Shown here piece by piece: positions 10,860 to 20,689 of a stretch of DNA of 64,000 nt. The stretch comes from Megascapheus bottae. Its lineage: Eukaryota; Chordata; Mammalia; Rodentia; Geomyidae. The position numbers and the translations under genes were made by a program. The first letter of the stretch is position 1; each line of letters opens with the position of its first letter. The DNA lies in assembly GCA_024803745.1 (NCBI GenBank), contig JANJXV010001722.1, positions 19,551 to 83,550 of the forward strand, written 5' to 3'. The notes below the pieces were generated by a model. That model was not told the DNA's origin and searched no databases. It was given only the letters and a program-made list of their open reading frames with translations.

Positions 10860-11908
10860 CCTGAAATAAGGTCTTAAATATGAAAAAGGAACAAATACAA
10901 ATATTTTTAAAGACTGCATTCAACTCACAGGCTGTTGGGTCTGAGAAAGAAAGCTTACTGCTCTCCACATGAAATTGTATCTTCATTTGCAATAAACTAA
11001 TTTACAATGACTAGCTCGGATAACATCAAATACCATTTTTATTGGGGAGCGATATAAGCCACAGGGCATTTGTTGTCAGGCTCCAGATCACTGCTCTGGA
11101 ATTAGACTAGTGCTCCCAGTGCACCTTTCCATTTTAGTAACAGATGACCTTGTTTGCAGGTCATTGGTCTCTTATGCAAGTGGCACAGGGACCCTTGAAA
11201 TGGTCCTTGCCACATCCCCTGACCTTTCTCGCAGAACGGACAAATGATAGATATTAGTGTTCCTAAGAAGGTTGGCCTCGTATGTGCTCATAAATCTGGA
11301 CCACTGTTCTTGGCTGAGCCCACTCAGTTTAGCAACTGTTAGCCAAGCATGTTGGAATTCTCTGATGTATTTCCTAAGGTTGAGACCAGACTCCTCCCTT
11401 AGAAAATGACCATGTTTACTTATCCCAACCTTAAAATTTCCAACCAGTGGAAATCTACTAGAAGATTTCTTTTTCAGGCCTAAATTGAAAACAAAACAAA
11501 ACAGAGTATGGTGGTTATTTGTACCTAATTGTTCTAGGTAGTGAATTGATAAAATGTCATAAAGCATTTTTAAAAGCACAAGATTTTCAAGCAAACTCTG
11601 AGACTTATCTAACACGTGCGATATAGAATTCTAGATTCTAAAGAGAGAAAAATGGGAGGATTAAAAGGGGCGGGGGGGGGGAAAGGAACAGAGTGGAAAT
11701 AAATGTTGTTAATGACCACAAAGATCTGTTCCCCTCTGCTCCTGCCTATGGATTTGTAGGGAAGAAGAGGGAGGCTCTGTTGAGAATGGATTTGAGACCA
11801 CAGTCCAGTTTAAAGGGACAGAAGCCACAATCCATTAGTAATGTCTGCTTTTGGCCCAGGAATAGGAGCTGAAAGTACGCCTGCACCCTATGGCCTAAAC
11901 AGTACACA
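10860..11908. other. Unassigned non-coding sequence
   Basis: No recognisable repeat apart from a poly-G run near 11668-11680. The 147-codon minus-strand frame at 11172-11615 has no recognisable domain and no clear splice context, so it is not called as a gene. Confidence 0.5.
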
Positions 11909-11916
11909 TGAAACTC

Positions 11917-12120
11917 TTTTTTTTTTTTTTAACCAGTCCTGGAGCTTGAACTCGGGGCCTGCACACTGTCCTTGGACACTTTTTGCTCAAGGTTAGTGCT
12001 CTGCCACTTGAGCCACAGAGGCACTTCTGGCTTTTTCTGTATATGTGGAACTGAGGAATCAAACCCAGGGCTTCGTGTTTGCTAGGGGAACACTCTACCA
12101 CTAGGCTATGCTCCCAGTCC
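11917..12120 (-). repeat. IDL-Geo SINE (antisense, TSD)
   Basis: T-run, then CCAGTCCTGGAGCTTGAACT, TGCCACTTGAGCCACAG, GGAATCAAACCC (inverted box B) and CACTCTACCACTAGGC. It is flanked by TGAAACTC at 11909-11916 and 12121-12128, a short target-site duplication. Confidence 0.88.
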
Positions 12121-12414
12121 TGAAACTCATTTTCTTATAGTATTATTTAGTTCCAGTGTGTCTGGGGTAGTTCCTGTGAATGATGCATGGCCTTCCCTTT
12201 TGTTTTTGAGTGTCTCAGTTTGGGTAATATATTTCATGCGACCACCTGAGGAGATTTCTTGCCTAATTACCAACAGCTCATTTTTTAAAAATTCCTAAAT
12301 GTTCCTCAATCTGTACTCTTGGGTACCATTCACTTAATATTCCTCAGGAACTTCCTTTTCTCTGGGTCAGAGTTCTGTCAGCATCCAACTGAAAACACCT
12401 CAACACAATCTTTC

Positions 12415-12560
12415 TCCCCCACCCCCCCACACACTAACTTTAAAATTAACTTTAATTAGTTGTACAGAGGGATTCATTTTGACCTACCTGTGTATGCAGG
12501 CAAGGCATCTTGATCAGATTCCCCCCCCCACCCCACCCCTCCTCCATCCTTCTCCCTGGT
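12415..12560 (-). repeat. Possible L1 3'-end remnant (antisense)
   Basis: C-rich runs (complement of a G-rich polypurine tract) follow 'attagttgtacagagggattcattttgacc', broken here by diverged positions. The arrangement is like antisense 3' ends of rodent L1. The assignment is tentative. Confidence 0.3.
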
Positions 12561-13540
12561 CCTCTCCTAGACAGTAAGACCCATCCATCCCAGAGCACTT
12601 TATTCTGAGTCCATTAAATGGAGCCCTTGGTAGGAGAGCCCTTTTCAGTCTCAATCCACCTTCTGTTCTTCCAGTTCTTCTCTAACAGTTTGCCTTCTGT
12701 TCTTGAGTGAGAAGGAGCTACAAATGACCTATTTCAAGACCAAATAACCACTTAATAGAGTGGAGATTCATTAGGACAGAGCTGATAGCGACTCTGGTCT
12801 CGGGAACATAGCAGCGAGCCCAGAGGATTTTCAGTTTTCTTCTAGCTTGCTGACCTCAATTTACAAGGCAGAATTAAGTCCCCAAAACCCCAGAACATCA
12901 CCAAAATAATGAAACTATTGGCTTTTAATCACAGACAGAATTATGAGGAGTCGGGAGACCTCTAACCTTATCATTTAATTCTCTCTTTTAAAAGGGAATT
13001 TCAACCTCAAGGACACACAGGCAGATGTAGATGCGATTTCTTTTCATTTAACAACATACACATTTAAAGGCTTTTTTTTATAGCACATGTTAGTGCAGGC
13101 ACAGTGATCCCTCTTATAGGAAGTGAAAATGTGAGAGGGCACATGAAAAGGGAGAGAAGGAAGAGAGACAGAGACAGAGATCGACACAAGAATAAAACAA
13201 AAAGGAAATTTGTGGAAATTATTAAAAAAAATAGAAAACGAGCTGACTTCTTACCTGGCTAACACAAATGGATCCCAATTTACAACACCAATTTCAGACT
13301 GTCCCCTTCTCTCCCAAGATTACAAACATGAAACAGACAATTTCATTTCCACCCCTGGTAACTTTCGGAATGGACTTAAATCAGTTAAGAGGTGAGGACC
13401 TACAGGTTTATTACTGCTTTTTTATTTATCTATGATGTCAGGAATTAGGGGAAGTAAGGAGAAATCAGCTTTGTTTTAGTTCTTCTGTCGGGGTGAAGTT
13501 TGGTTTCTTTGGTTATTGGAAAAGAAGCCCAATAACACCT
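12561..13540. other. Unassigned non-coding sequence
   Basis: No gene seen. A GAGA-rich stretch lies near 13150-13185. The 61-codon + frame at 13210 lacks any family feature. Confidence 0.55.
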
Positions 13541-13735
13541 GAGGAAAGGGTGGGAGAGGCCAGGCAGAGAGCCCACATGTTTCGGATCCGAGCCGCCATC
13601 ATCTCATTGGTCGCAAAGCTTCTCACCTTTCCACATTCCTATTTGTGGAAAGGGAGGATGCGATTCATTTCCCAGGAGTGTGGCAAGAATGAAGATGATG
13701 ATACATGCAAAGGCCCAGCGAAATATGTGAGATAA
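13541..13735. other. Candidate regulatory block with inverted repeat
   Basis: Unique sequence with several CpGs (CGGATCCGAGCCGCC, TTGGTCGCAAAG, GATGCGATTC). Perfect 10-bp arms CCTTTCCACA (13626-13635) and TGTGGAAAGG (13644-13653) flank an 8-base spacer. TGGAAA is the core recognised by NFAT-type factors and ACATTCC resembles a TEAD site. An 80-codon frame covers it, but no protein family is recognised. Confidence 0.3.
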
Positions 13736-13762
13736 CCTTTTTAAAACTTAGTACTTGCAACG

Positions 13763-13995
13763 AAGTTGCCAATGGCTCACACCTATAATCCTAGCTGCTC
13801 TGGAGGCTGGGATCTGAGGATTGGCTTTCAAAGCCAGCCTGCAGAGTAAAGTCTGTGAGATTCTCATCTCCAGTTAACCAACAGAAAGCCCGAAGTGGCT
13901 CAAGTGGGAGGGCACTAGCCTTGAGTGATGAAGCTAAGAGACAACATACCCAGACCCCGAGTGTAAGCCCCATTACGGGCACAGAACCCAAACCA
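13763..13995 (+). repeat. B1-headed SINE with Geo-like tail
   Basis: The head reads CAATGGCTCACACCTATAAT and GAGGCTGGGATCTGAGGATT. The tail reads GTGGCTCAAGTGGGAGGGCA, CTAGCCTTGAG and GAGTGTAAGCCCC. A sense copy of roughly full length. Confidence 0.82.
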
Positions 13996-14109
13996 AACCC
14001 AACCTACAGCATCAAAGTGTGGTACTGCAGGTCTGGAGGTGTGTTAGTTGACCTTGGAGAGTGGACGCTTCTTTGCTGGTCTCTGAGCAGCATCAACTGG
14101 GAGCAAAGA

Positions 14110-14320
14110 CTTGCTTTGCTAACTTGTGACAACATGAACTCGGGCAATTCAGATTTCTTCTTCCAGCCTTCAGTTCATCCTCTACAAAATAGGGATTCCT
14201 CGTGACTATCTATGGAGACGTTCGTGAGAATATGAAAAAACAAATACGTAAGGCATTGAGCATCCCATAGTATGCTCATATATCAACATGGTAAATAGTG
14301 CTGTCGTCATCATTAGGGTC
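14110..14320 (+). repeat. MIR-like SINE remnant
   Basis: The string 'cttcagttcatcctctacaaaatagggat', broken by diverged bases, followed by 'gtgagaatatg' and 'taaggcattgagcatcc', follows the order of the MIR core and 3' region. Old and diverged. Confidence 0.5.
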
Positions 14321-14863
14321 CATCACTTTGTGGCAGCCTGCCTTGGCTTGTGCTTTGTGGAGTAGAGCTTGCACTCGGGACTTGTGCATGTGGTCATTTG
14401 AGACCTGCTCTCCAGATGCACCTATGTTGGAGCAAGAACAGTAGGAGAGGGCAAACAGAAGGTGGAATGGAAGTAAATACCCCCAGGTGACATCTCGTCT
14501 AAGCCCTATCTCACTGTGAGCTTCCTATTTGGTGTTCCGGGACAGACTTTGACTTATAAGAGGGCAGGGAGATAAGCTACCTGTCTCCATGTCAATTGTT
14601 TTGTGGTTGCTGATCGCTCACAGAAGGACAGAAGGCATGTCCAGACGTGGGAAGTCTCCAACAATAGCAAGTCATTCGAGTGCTATAGTTCATAGGTAGA
14701 TCATTCTAATCCCTGCATAGTATTTCATAGTAAGGCCCCATTAGCATTCTTTTACCTCCTCCCATATTGGGGCATATTCTAACATTCCCCAATTTCTTTC
14801 CTTTATGCTCTTCCTTTAGGTACAGAATGTTTTATTACTCTATTAGTTTGGTTCAAGATCACA

Positions 14864-15014
14864 GATATATACATATAATCTATAATGATACCTAGTACAT
14901 TATGTCACATACAAATTATATGAATATAATATATAATTATATATGTTACATCTTACATATAATATGTTATCAAATATATGAATAAATATTAATAATAAAT
15001 ATATAAATAATTAA
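14864..15014. repeat. AT-rich low-complexity tract
   Basis: TATATA, ATATAAT and ATAAATAT strings over about 150 bases. No coding content. Between the MIR remnant and this tract the sequence is unassigned. Confidence 0.85.
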
Positions 15015-15210
15015 GGGATCTCTCATTTGGAAAAATGTATGCTTTTGACCTTGAATTGCATTTTATCTGACGGACTTGCTATGAGCATGCTTTTGATCCT
15101 TTTGCATTTGTCTGGTGTATTTTCAACTGGTCCAGTGATCTGCCATTTTTTCCCCTCACTTGTTTTGAGGCAAAAACAACTTAAAAGTAACATCATTTAA
15201 AAATCCTTAT

Positions 15211-15484
15211 TGGAAGCCAGGTGCTTCCAGTAGCTCATGTCTATAACCGTAGCTACTCTGGGGGGCGAGGTCTGAGAATCACAATTAAAAGTCACGCTGG
15301 GCAGGAAAGTCCTCTTGAGACTCTTACTTCCAATAAACCACTCAAAAACTGGAAATGTAGCTGTGGCTCGTGGTGGTGGAGTGCTAGCCTTGAGCAAAAG
15401 AGCTCTGGGACAGTGCCTGGGCCCTGAGTTCAAGCCCCACAACTGACAACAACAAAAACAAAACAGCAACAAAAACAACAACAA
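15211..15484 (+). repeat. B1-headed SINE with Geo-like tail (TSD)
   Basis: A complete sense copy: head GTAGCTCATGTCTATAACCG, tail GGAGTGCTAGCCTTGAGC and CCTGAGTTCAAGCCCCACAA, then a long CAA/AACAACA-rich 3' end. Target-site duplication AAAAATCCTTAT at 15199-15210 and 15485-15496 fixes the limits. Confidence 0.9.
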
Positions 15485-15571
15485 AAAAATCCTTATCAGA
15501 AAGACTTTGTCTTTTTCAGGGGACTGTGAGCATTTAAAAAATCAGGATCCAAAAAAAGATCCCAAGCCTTC

Positions 15572-15600
15572 CACAGACAAGCAAAATATGCTTGTCTGTG
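15572..15600. repeat. Perfect 12-bp inverted repeat
   Basis: CACAGACAAGCA (15572-15583) and TGCTTGTCTGTG (15589-15600) are exact reverse complements around AAATA. Each arm carries CAGAC/GTCTG, the minimal SMAD-binding string. It sits in unique sequence just after a SINE. Function unknown. Confidence 0.85.
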
Positions 15601-16569
15601 ACAGTGTCAGGCCAGGCCAACTGGATGACAGCCACCTGCCAATTCTCTTGCCCTTCCTGGTCCCCTGCATCTGCAGTGATGTCAGGGCCACATCTTCCTG
15701 CAAAAACTAGTTACAAATGTACACTGATCCTTTCTTGATGTTTTTTTTTCTTATCACTTTTTCCTCTTAATTTGCAGGAGGCCTCAATGATTAGCATTTG
15801 TCTAAACAATACAGCTTCTCCTGGTATCTCTGAGGAAGTGTTGCTGATAACTTTTCAGTGATGTCACGTTTTGCAAAAGCACAATTCCAAAGGACCCCTC
15901 CTCCCCCATCCTGGGCATTATTCCGGGAAGCACCTGAGTGACTCAAGTGACCCACGGCTATGACACATTCCTCTGAGTGCAAATTGAAAAGTAAATCAGA
16001 AACCTCATTTCCAAGCCTGGGCTTCCAAAAACAGTGTGGTATTGAGGTGCTTGATGGAAATGGGAAGGCAGAAGTAGTTTTGTACTGATGCTGAAGAGCC
16101 CAATTCCGTCTAGGACCTCTTCTGCTTCTGTTAAGAAATCATATTCTCGCAGCAAATGAAGTATTTGAGGGGGTGTTACCAAGATCCTGATGGTAACATT
16201 TATTAAATTTCTTCTTAGAGTTGGTATTGCAGTCCTGAGCGTCTGCCTTAGCCAGCCTTCTGTTACGGTCGCAAAATACTTGGTAAAATGATGTAAAGGA
16301 GGAAATGGCTTGGTCCTTGGTGTTGGGCCTGAGAGGAGGCTGAACATAAATCTTAGTTGGGAGAATGTGGCAGGACAATGCCACTTACCTTGTGGAAGCT
16401 GGGAAGCAGAGAGAAAGAGAAGTCCACTGATCTGTGGTGTGAGTTCTTCCTGTGGTTGGGGAGGGGAGAACAGGTAAGGTGACTGGTTCCAGGTTGATTT
16501 TCCTTACAGCAGTCCCAGTTACATTCTCATTGGTTCTGAATAGCTTGTATAAGCAACTTCCATCCAATC
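15601..16569. other. Unassigned non-coding sequence
   Basis: No gene is supported. Overlapping minus-strand frames of 129, 81 and 60 codons cover 15958-16567. A donor-like AG/GTAAGT reading on the minus strand lies near 16384-16390, without a convincing upstream exon. Confidence 0.45.
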
Positions 16570-16680
16570 ACCATGGCAGAGAGAAAGAGATGCTTTGATT
16601 GGCTGGCCCAGAGTGACACACCCATCCTGGGTCCAATCCATCCCTCCAAACCGTGAAAACATGGGCCTGGTTGCCTAGAG
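16570..16680 (-). repeat. Old LTR-like repeat fragment
   Basis: On the minus strand the order is GATTGGACCCAGGATGGG, then TGTCACTCTGGGCCAGCCAA, then TCAAAGCATCTC. This is the paired ATTGG/CCAAT layout of an old mammalian LTR-like repeat also seen at 20585, 22070 and 31870. The exact family is not named. Confidence 0.45.
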
Positions 16681-16795
16681 AAAGAAGAGAAGCTGGCTAC
16701 TTTGCAGCAAGGTCAGTGTTGCTTCTGGAGGCTCTGTCAGGTTGCATTCAGTCTATCAGCAATCCCAGGTAACTTCACCTGCGGAGAAGCCTTAC

Positions 16796-16927
16796 CTTTC
16801 TCCATCTCTGATGATGGAGATGGCGACGCCATGACGAGCCACAGAATCCCACCTCCTACGATGCAGTAAGCCCAGGCTTGTTTTGGCCCCAGGATAATGG
16901 AAACACGGGGTATTTGCAAACTCCTCT
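16796..16927 (-). other. Candidate unannotated exon (weak)
   Basis: Minus-strand sequence of 132 bases lies between a pyrimidine-rich acceptor ending CTCTCTAG and a donor reading GTAAGG. One frame is open throughout and encodes the hydrophobic run AWAYCIVGGGILWLVMA followed by SPSPSSEMEK. An in-frame ATG in a good start context (GTCATGGCG) lies near the end, and several CpGs survive. No known protein is recognised and no partner exon was found. It may be chance or a non-coding RNA exon. Confidence 0.2.
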
Positions 16928-17502
16928 CTAGAGAGGTTACAAAACACAGAAGAAAATTAACAGTACCATCAAGTAATCATGTTGCACACTGGACTTTTAA
17001 AAAATGCACTCCTTCCTTTTGATCTTGTTCTAATGGATAATACCCATGGTATTTGCCTCGACCTAAATCTCTCACAAGCTTGCTAGGCAGGAAACCTGCA
17101 CCAACCGTGAACAACAGCTGAGAATATCAAATGTAAGGGCCCAATTATCTCTGTTTCTTGATATTTCACCTCCCCCTCCCCAATCCAGGGAAGCGAGGGA
17201 GGGTTGCATATTCATAGATTCCTCATGCAAGCAGCTGGTTAAAATTCCACTCACTTTGCTGTGGAGGAATTTAGGGACTCTGGGGAGGCCTCTTGAAGTT
17301 GATGGATAGTGAAATGTCCTCTTCAGGGGCTGTTCGGTTCCTCCTACTGTGGGCCTCTGGATTCCAGGCGCAGATGGGTGCCCCGGGGCTGAGCTATGTG
17401 AGGAGCTGAAAGTGTGGCTATTGATTGGGAAGGTCAGAGCCTGTGATTGCTTGCTGCAGAACTGCTTAAAAGTAGATTCCCCCCCCCACCATTCAGGAAT
17501 TT

Positions 17503-17695
17503 TGTTTTTGCCAGTCCTGGGCTTGAGCTCAGGGCCTGAGCACTGTCCTTGGACTTTCTCAAGGCTAGAGCTCTACCACTTGAGCTTCAGCACCACTTCT
17601 GGCTTTTATTTTCTATGTATGTGGTGCCGAGGAATCAAACCCGGGTCTTTGTGCATGCTAGGCAAGCACTCTACCACTGGGCCAAACTCTCGGCC
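17503..17695 (-). repeat. IDL-Geo SINE (antisense, TSD)
   Basis: A complete antisense dimer: CCAGTCCTGGGCTTGAGCTC, CTAGAGCTCTACCACTTGAG, GGAATCAAACCCGGG and CTAGGCAAGCACTCTACCAC. Target-site duplication CCATTCAGGAATTT at 17489-17502 and 17696-17709. The 120- and 106-codon + frames here are shadows of it. Confidence 0.92.
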
Positions 17696-17709
17696 CCATT
17701 CAGGAATTT

Positions 17710-17930
17710 AATATCTATAATTACATATATAACTTATCTTTATCATATGTATATATATGATAGCCACTATAGCATATATCATATGACCTTAGAAGAAATG
17801 CATGCTGTACATTGGGTGTATATCATACATATGATATGTGTCTTATGTGCATATATAGTATATATATAAGATACATGTGATGTGCTGAGATATATAGGAT
17901 ATGTGTGAGATATATATTTCTTTTTTCTAT
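17710..17930. repeat. AT-rich tract, left flank of LTR
   Basis: TATATATGAT, ATCATATG and GATATATAGG strings immediately precede the LTR. The segment near 17886-17915 resembles the reverse complement of the tract on the far side of the LTR. Confidence 0.8.
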
Positions 17931-18475
17931 TGTTATAAATCTTGAGAAACAGAGAAGCCACATTTTGAGCAGCTGAATTGGGATTCTTTATTGGAGAGCC
18001 AGGTCTTGTCACAAAGACTTGTAGCCCCTCAAATATACTTAACACTGTCAGAAAACTGAGCCATGAGAGCAGGGGAGGAAAGGAAGAATAGAAAAACAAT
18101 ACCGACAAGCCAGATCAAGCCCAAAGGAGAGCTGAAGTAGGATGCCGTGGTGACTGGAGAAGCGCCAGGAGCCAGGAGACACAGGACATAAGGCTTGGTG
18201 TCAGGGCACCTTAACTGGTCTTGGTCAAAGTAGTGTCAGGAGCAGGGTCACAGGAAACTCAAGAGTCTCTCAAGTTCAAGGCATAGGACTGACAGGTCCA
18301 CTCACCTGTCATCCAGGTCTCCACCCCAGTCTCTAGGAATTCAGGCAGGCCTCTCCCCTAGGAGGTAGGATATCACCTTCCTCCACCATGAAGATAAGAT
18401 GGCATCAATTAAACCCAATTCCCTGTCTACGATATGGCCAAGATGGCCCCGACTGGACCCAGCCTCCCCATTTCA
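17931..18475 (-). mobile_element. Solo LTR of an endogenous retrovirus
   Basis: A 545-bp segment bounded on the + strand by TGTTATAAATC at its start and CCCCATTTCA at its end, so TG...CA. On the minus strand an AATAAA signal (17987-17992) lies about 56 bases from the 3' end, in CTCTCCAATAAAGAATCCC. GCCATCTTGGCC lies near the 5' end. Flanks are CTAT and TTAT, one base off a 4-bp duplication. No internal retroviral sequence is present, so recombination between two LTRs has probably removed it. Family not assigned. Confidence 0.65.
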
Positions 18476-18556
18476 TTATATATGTATATCTCACATACAT
18501 ACTTATATAAACACATTTATACACACCTATCCTATATCCTATATATAACAATACCT
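18476..18556. repeat. AT-rich tract, right flank of LTR
   Basis: TATATGTATATCTCACATAC followed by CCTATATCCTATATATAAC. Its reverse complement resembles the left flank (TATATAGGATA, TGTGAGATATA). The LTR therefore sits between inverted low-complexity arms. Confidence 0.75.
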
Positions 18557-18769
18557 TTTATCTGCTTATTAATGGCTGTAGATTGCAATGATTCATGTAA
18601 CCACTTTCTTACTCTCGATAAGTATGTAGATTGCTCCTGATGTAAATGCAATTAAAAAAAAAACCACCTTAGATGTGGAATACAAACTCAGACAACAGGA
18701 ACATTTTTTTTCCCCTTAGGAGAGCTGATTTGCCTAGTCATACCGAACCTTCACAATTGCAATCTGTTT

Positions 18770-18925
18770 TTAAATACTAGTGCTTTGTGCATAGCAATTA
18801 TCTAATTGTTGAATGAATAAGTAGATGAATAAGTAGTCATTGCACTTTCAGTGTTTGATAAGGCTACTGGCCCACGAAAATCATTCAACATGTGTTTGTA
18901 GAATGAATGAGTGAACTCAGGCAAA
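18770..18925 (+). repeat. L2-like 3' end remnant
   Basis: 'ttgtgcatagcaattatctaattgttgaatgaata' and later 'tttgtagaatgaatgagtg' resemble the 3' end of L2, usually TGTTGAATGAATGA. Old and diverged. Confidence 0.45.
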
Positions 18926-20584
18926 AAATATTAAAAATAGTCATTCATGTCTGAGATATGATAGAGATGATTCTAGAATATAATTTACTTCTCCCCCCCC
19001 CACCCTGCCCTTGCAAGCAGCCAAGCCCAATTACATACAAATACTTCCCAAAGTGAGGGCTAACATCATACTTTGCTCTCAGTAAGGTTTCAGGAAATTA
19101 ATTGCTCCATTTCTTAAAGACTTTTTTTTCTGTACCATAATTAAAGGGGGAAAAAACTATCCACCGTAGCACTTATCTATAATTACTAATGAAAACAGGT
19201 GTCTTAAATGCCTTTTCAAGTTGAAACATGAATGGTTCATTATCATAGCAGGCAACTCCCAGTATCCAATTTTCAATGGGATGTGGAGAAGCAAACAGAA
19301 TGTGGAGAATTGAGGGGGGGGTGTACAAAGGAAATGGAAGCATTCTGGATGCTGTTCCTTAGAAGAAACTTGGCAGAGGGGCAGAGGTTGACAAGCATTA
19401 AAATAAGAAGCCGAGAGCTCCTTGGGAATGCAGAATACTGTGTCATTGAGAAAAGTACAAAACAGTAGCAGCAGAGAGGAATAAAAGCCTTTTACTCCCA
19501 ACCCTCCAGCTCTTGATTTCTGTGAATTTGTGAAAATAAAAGACAGGCCAGATGTTAGACAAAAACAAAATCTAAGCACTAAAAATTAGAGATCTGTGGG
19601 ATGGGAGGTATGTCTAAAGTGGGAGAGCGCCCTTCTTTGAGTGCAAAAGAAATTGGTGCCATTTCCTGATGCAATGCATTCTGGGAGGTATAATCTAGGA
19701 GCTAATACACAAAGCAAAAAAAAAAAAGATGATGGAACTTGGCTTGGCCAGGCTGTCTAGGACACACGTCCCCGTGTTTGGGTGATGGACATTTTTATTT
19801 GTATGGAGGAGGCATTGCAATCCCTGCATCTTAGTTATGGTTGAAAACAGTTGGAATCAATACTTCCTCTTATTTTGTCCTTTAAACATACCCTGGAGTA
19901 ATCTAGAGGATTTAGTGTGTCATATCCATCCCATTAATGATAAAGCTAGTTAGCACTTGGCCCCGGCCCTTGTTATGATTTCTGCAAAATCCAAGTCCCA
20001 GAAAGCTGTTCTGTGTGAAGCGTTTCCATGGTCCTTTTCCCCCTGGGAAATTCACTCTGGAAATGGACAGTCTCATAGCAGATAAATTTGATTAGCTGAG
20101 TTCATCCCCTCTTTCCTTAAAGCCTTTTGGGTCACAGGACTCCTTTTATACTTAAGAACTATTAACATCCCACCAAATTCATAATCTCTGGAGCTTTTTT
20201 CTATTTTTTTTAAGCAGAGAAGCATTGGTTCATAGTTTCTAGTTTTCCCCATCAAATTGTAAGTTCTTATCAGCATGGGGAAAAAAAAGTCCAAGAGAAA
20301 CGGAGCCAAAGGACAATAGTTTCTTGGTTTACCCAATGTATGCGCTTTATAAATTAATCCTTCTCTTCCCTGGCAGGGGAACCTGGTGATTTTCCCAGTT
20401 ACTGTTCAGAAAGCATAAGACACCCTGTTTCAGATTTCTCCCCGAGAAGGAATCACGTGTAATCCATACTTACACTGTAACTTTTTATGTGCTAAATTGG
20501 GCGGCCTTACTCTTAAGGAAGATGTGCACCCCAAGACTGACATGTCATGCCACCCCAGTCCTCTAGTTCCAAAAGTTGGTTTTC
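18926..20584. other. Unassigned non-coding sequence
   Basis: No gene or clear repeat. A C-run lies at 18993-19003 and poly-A/T runs are scattered. The 140-codon minus frame at 19157-19579 and the 124-codon frame at 20430-20804 have no domain features. A CACGTG E-box lies near 20454. Confidence 0.5.
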
Positions 20585-20680
20585 TACTTAAGCCAGGCCA
20601 ATCAGAGCACTCCTCTGGCAATTCCCTAGAATTTCTGCTAGAGAAGAAAGCATTGCATATCACAAAGCTGAATGAAGAAT
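20585..20680 (+). repeat. Old LTR-like repeat fragment
   Basis: AAGCCAGGCCAATCAGAGCA followed by CTCTGGCAATTCC and TTTCTGCTAGAGAAGAAAGC matches the CCAAT-side of the same old repeat seen at 22070-22375, in sense orientation. Confidence 0.45.
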
Positions 20681-20689
20681 GGTGACTGG

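Noticed and set aside
11172..11615. 147-codon minus-strand frame
   Set aside because: No recognisable motif or splice partner. It looks like chance openness in unique AT-rich sequence, although RNA data could overturn this.
15958..16347. 129-codon minus-strand frame
   Set aside because: No domain recognised and a competing 81-codon frame overlaps it in another phase; no splice or start context supports it.
16384..16567. Second exon on the minus strand with donor GTAAGT
   Set aside because: The donor is good, but the upstream acceptor is not clear and the sequence abuts an old LTR-like repeat. Splice-like strings of this kind are frequent by chance.
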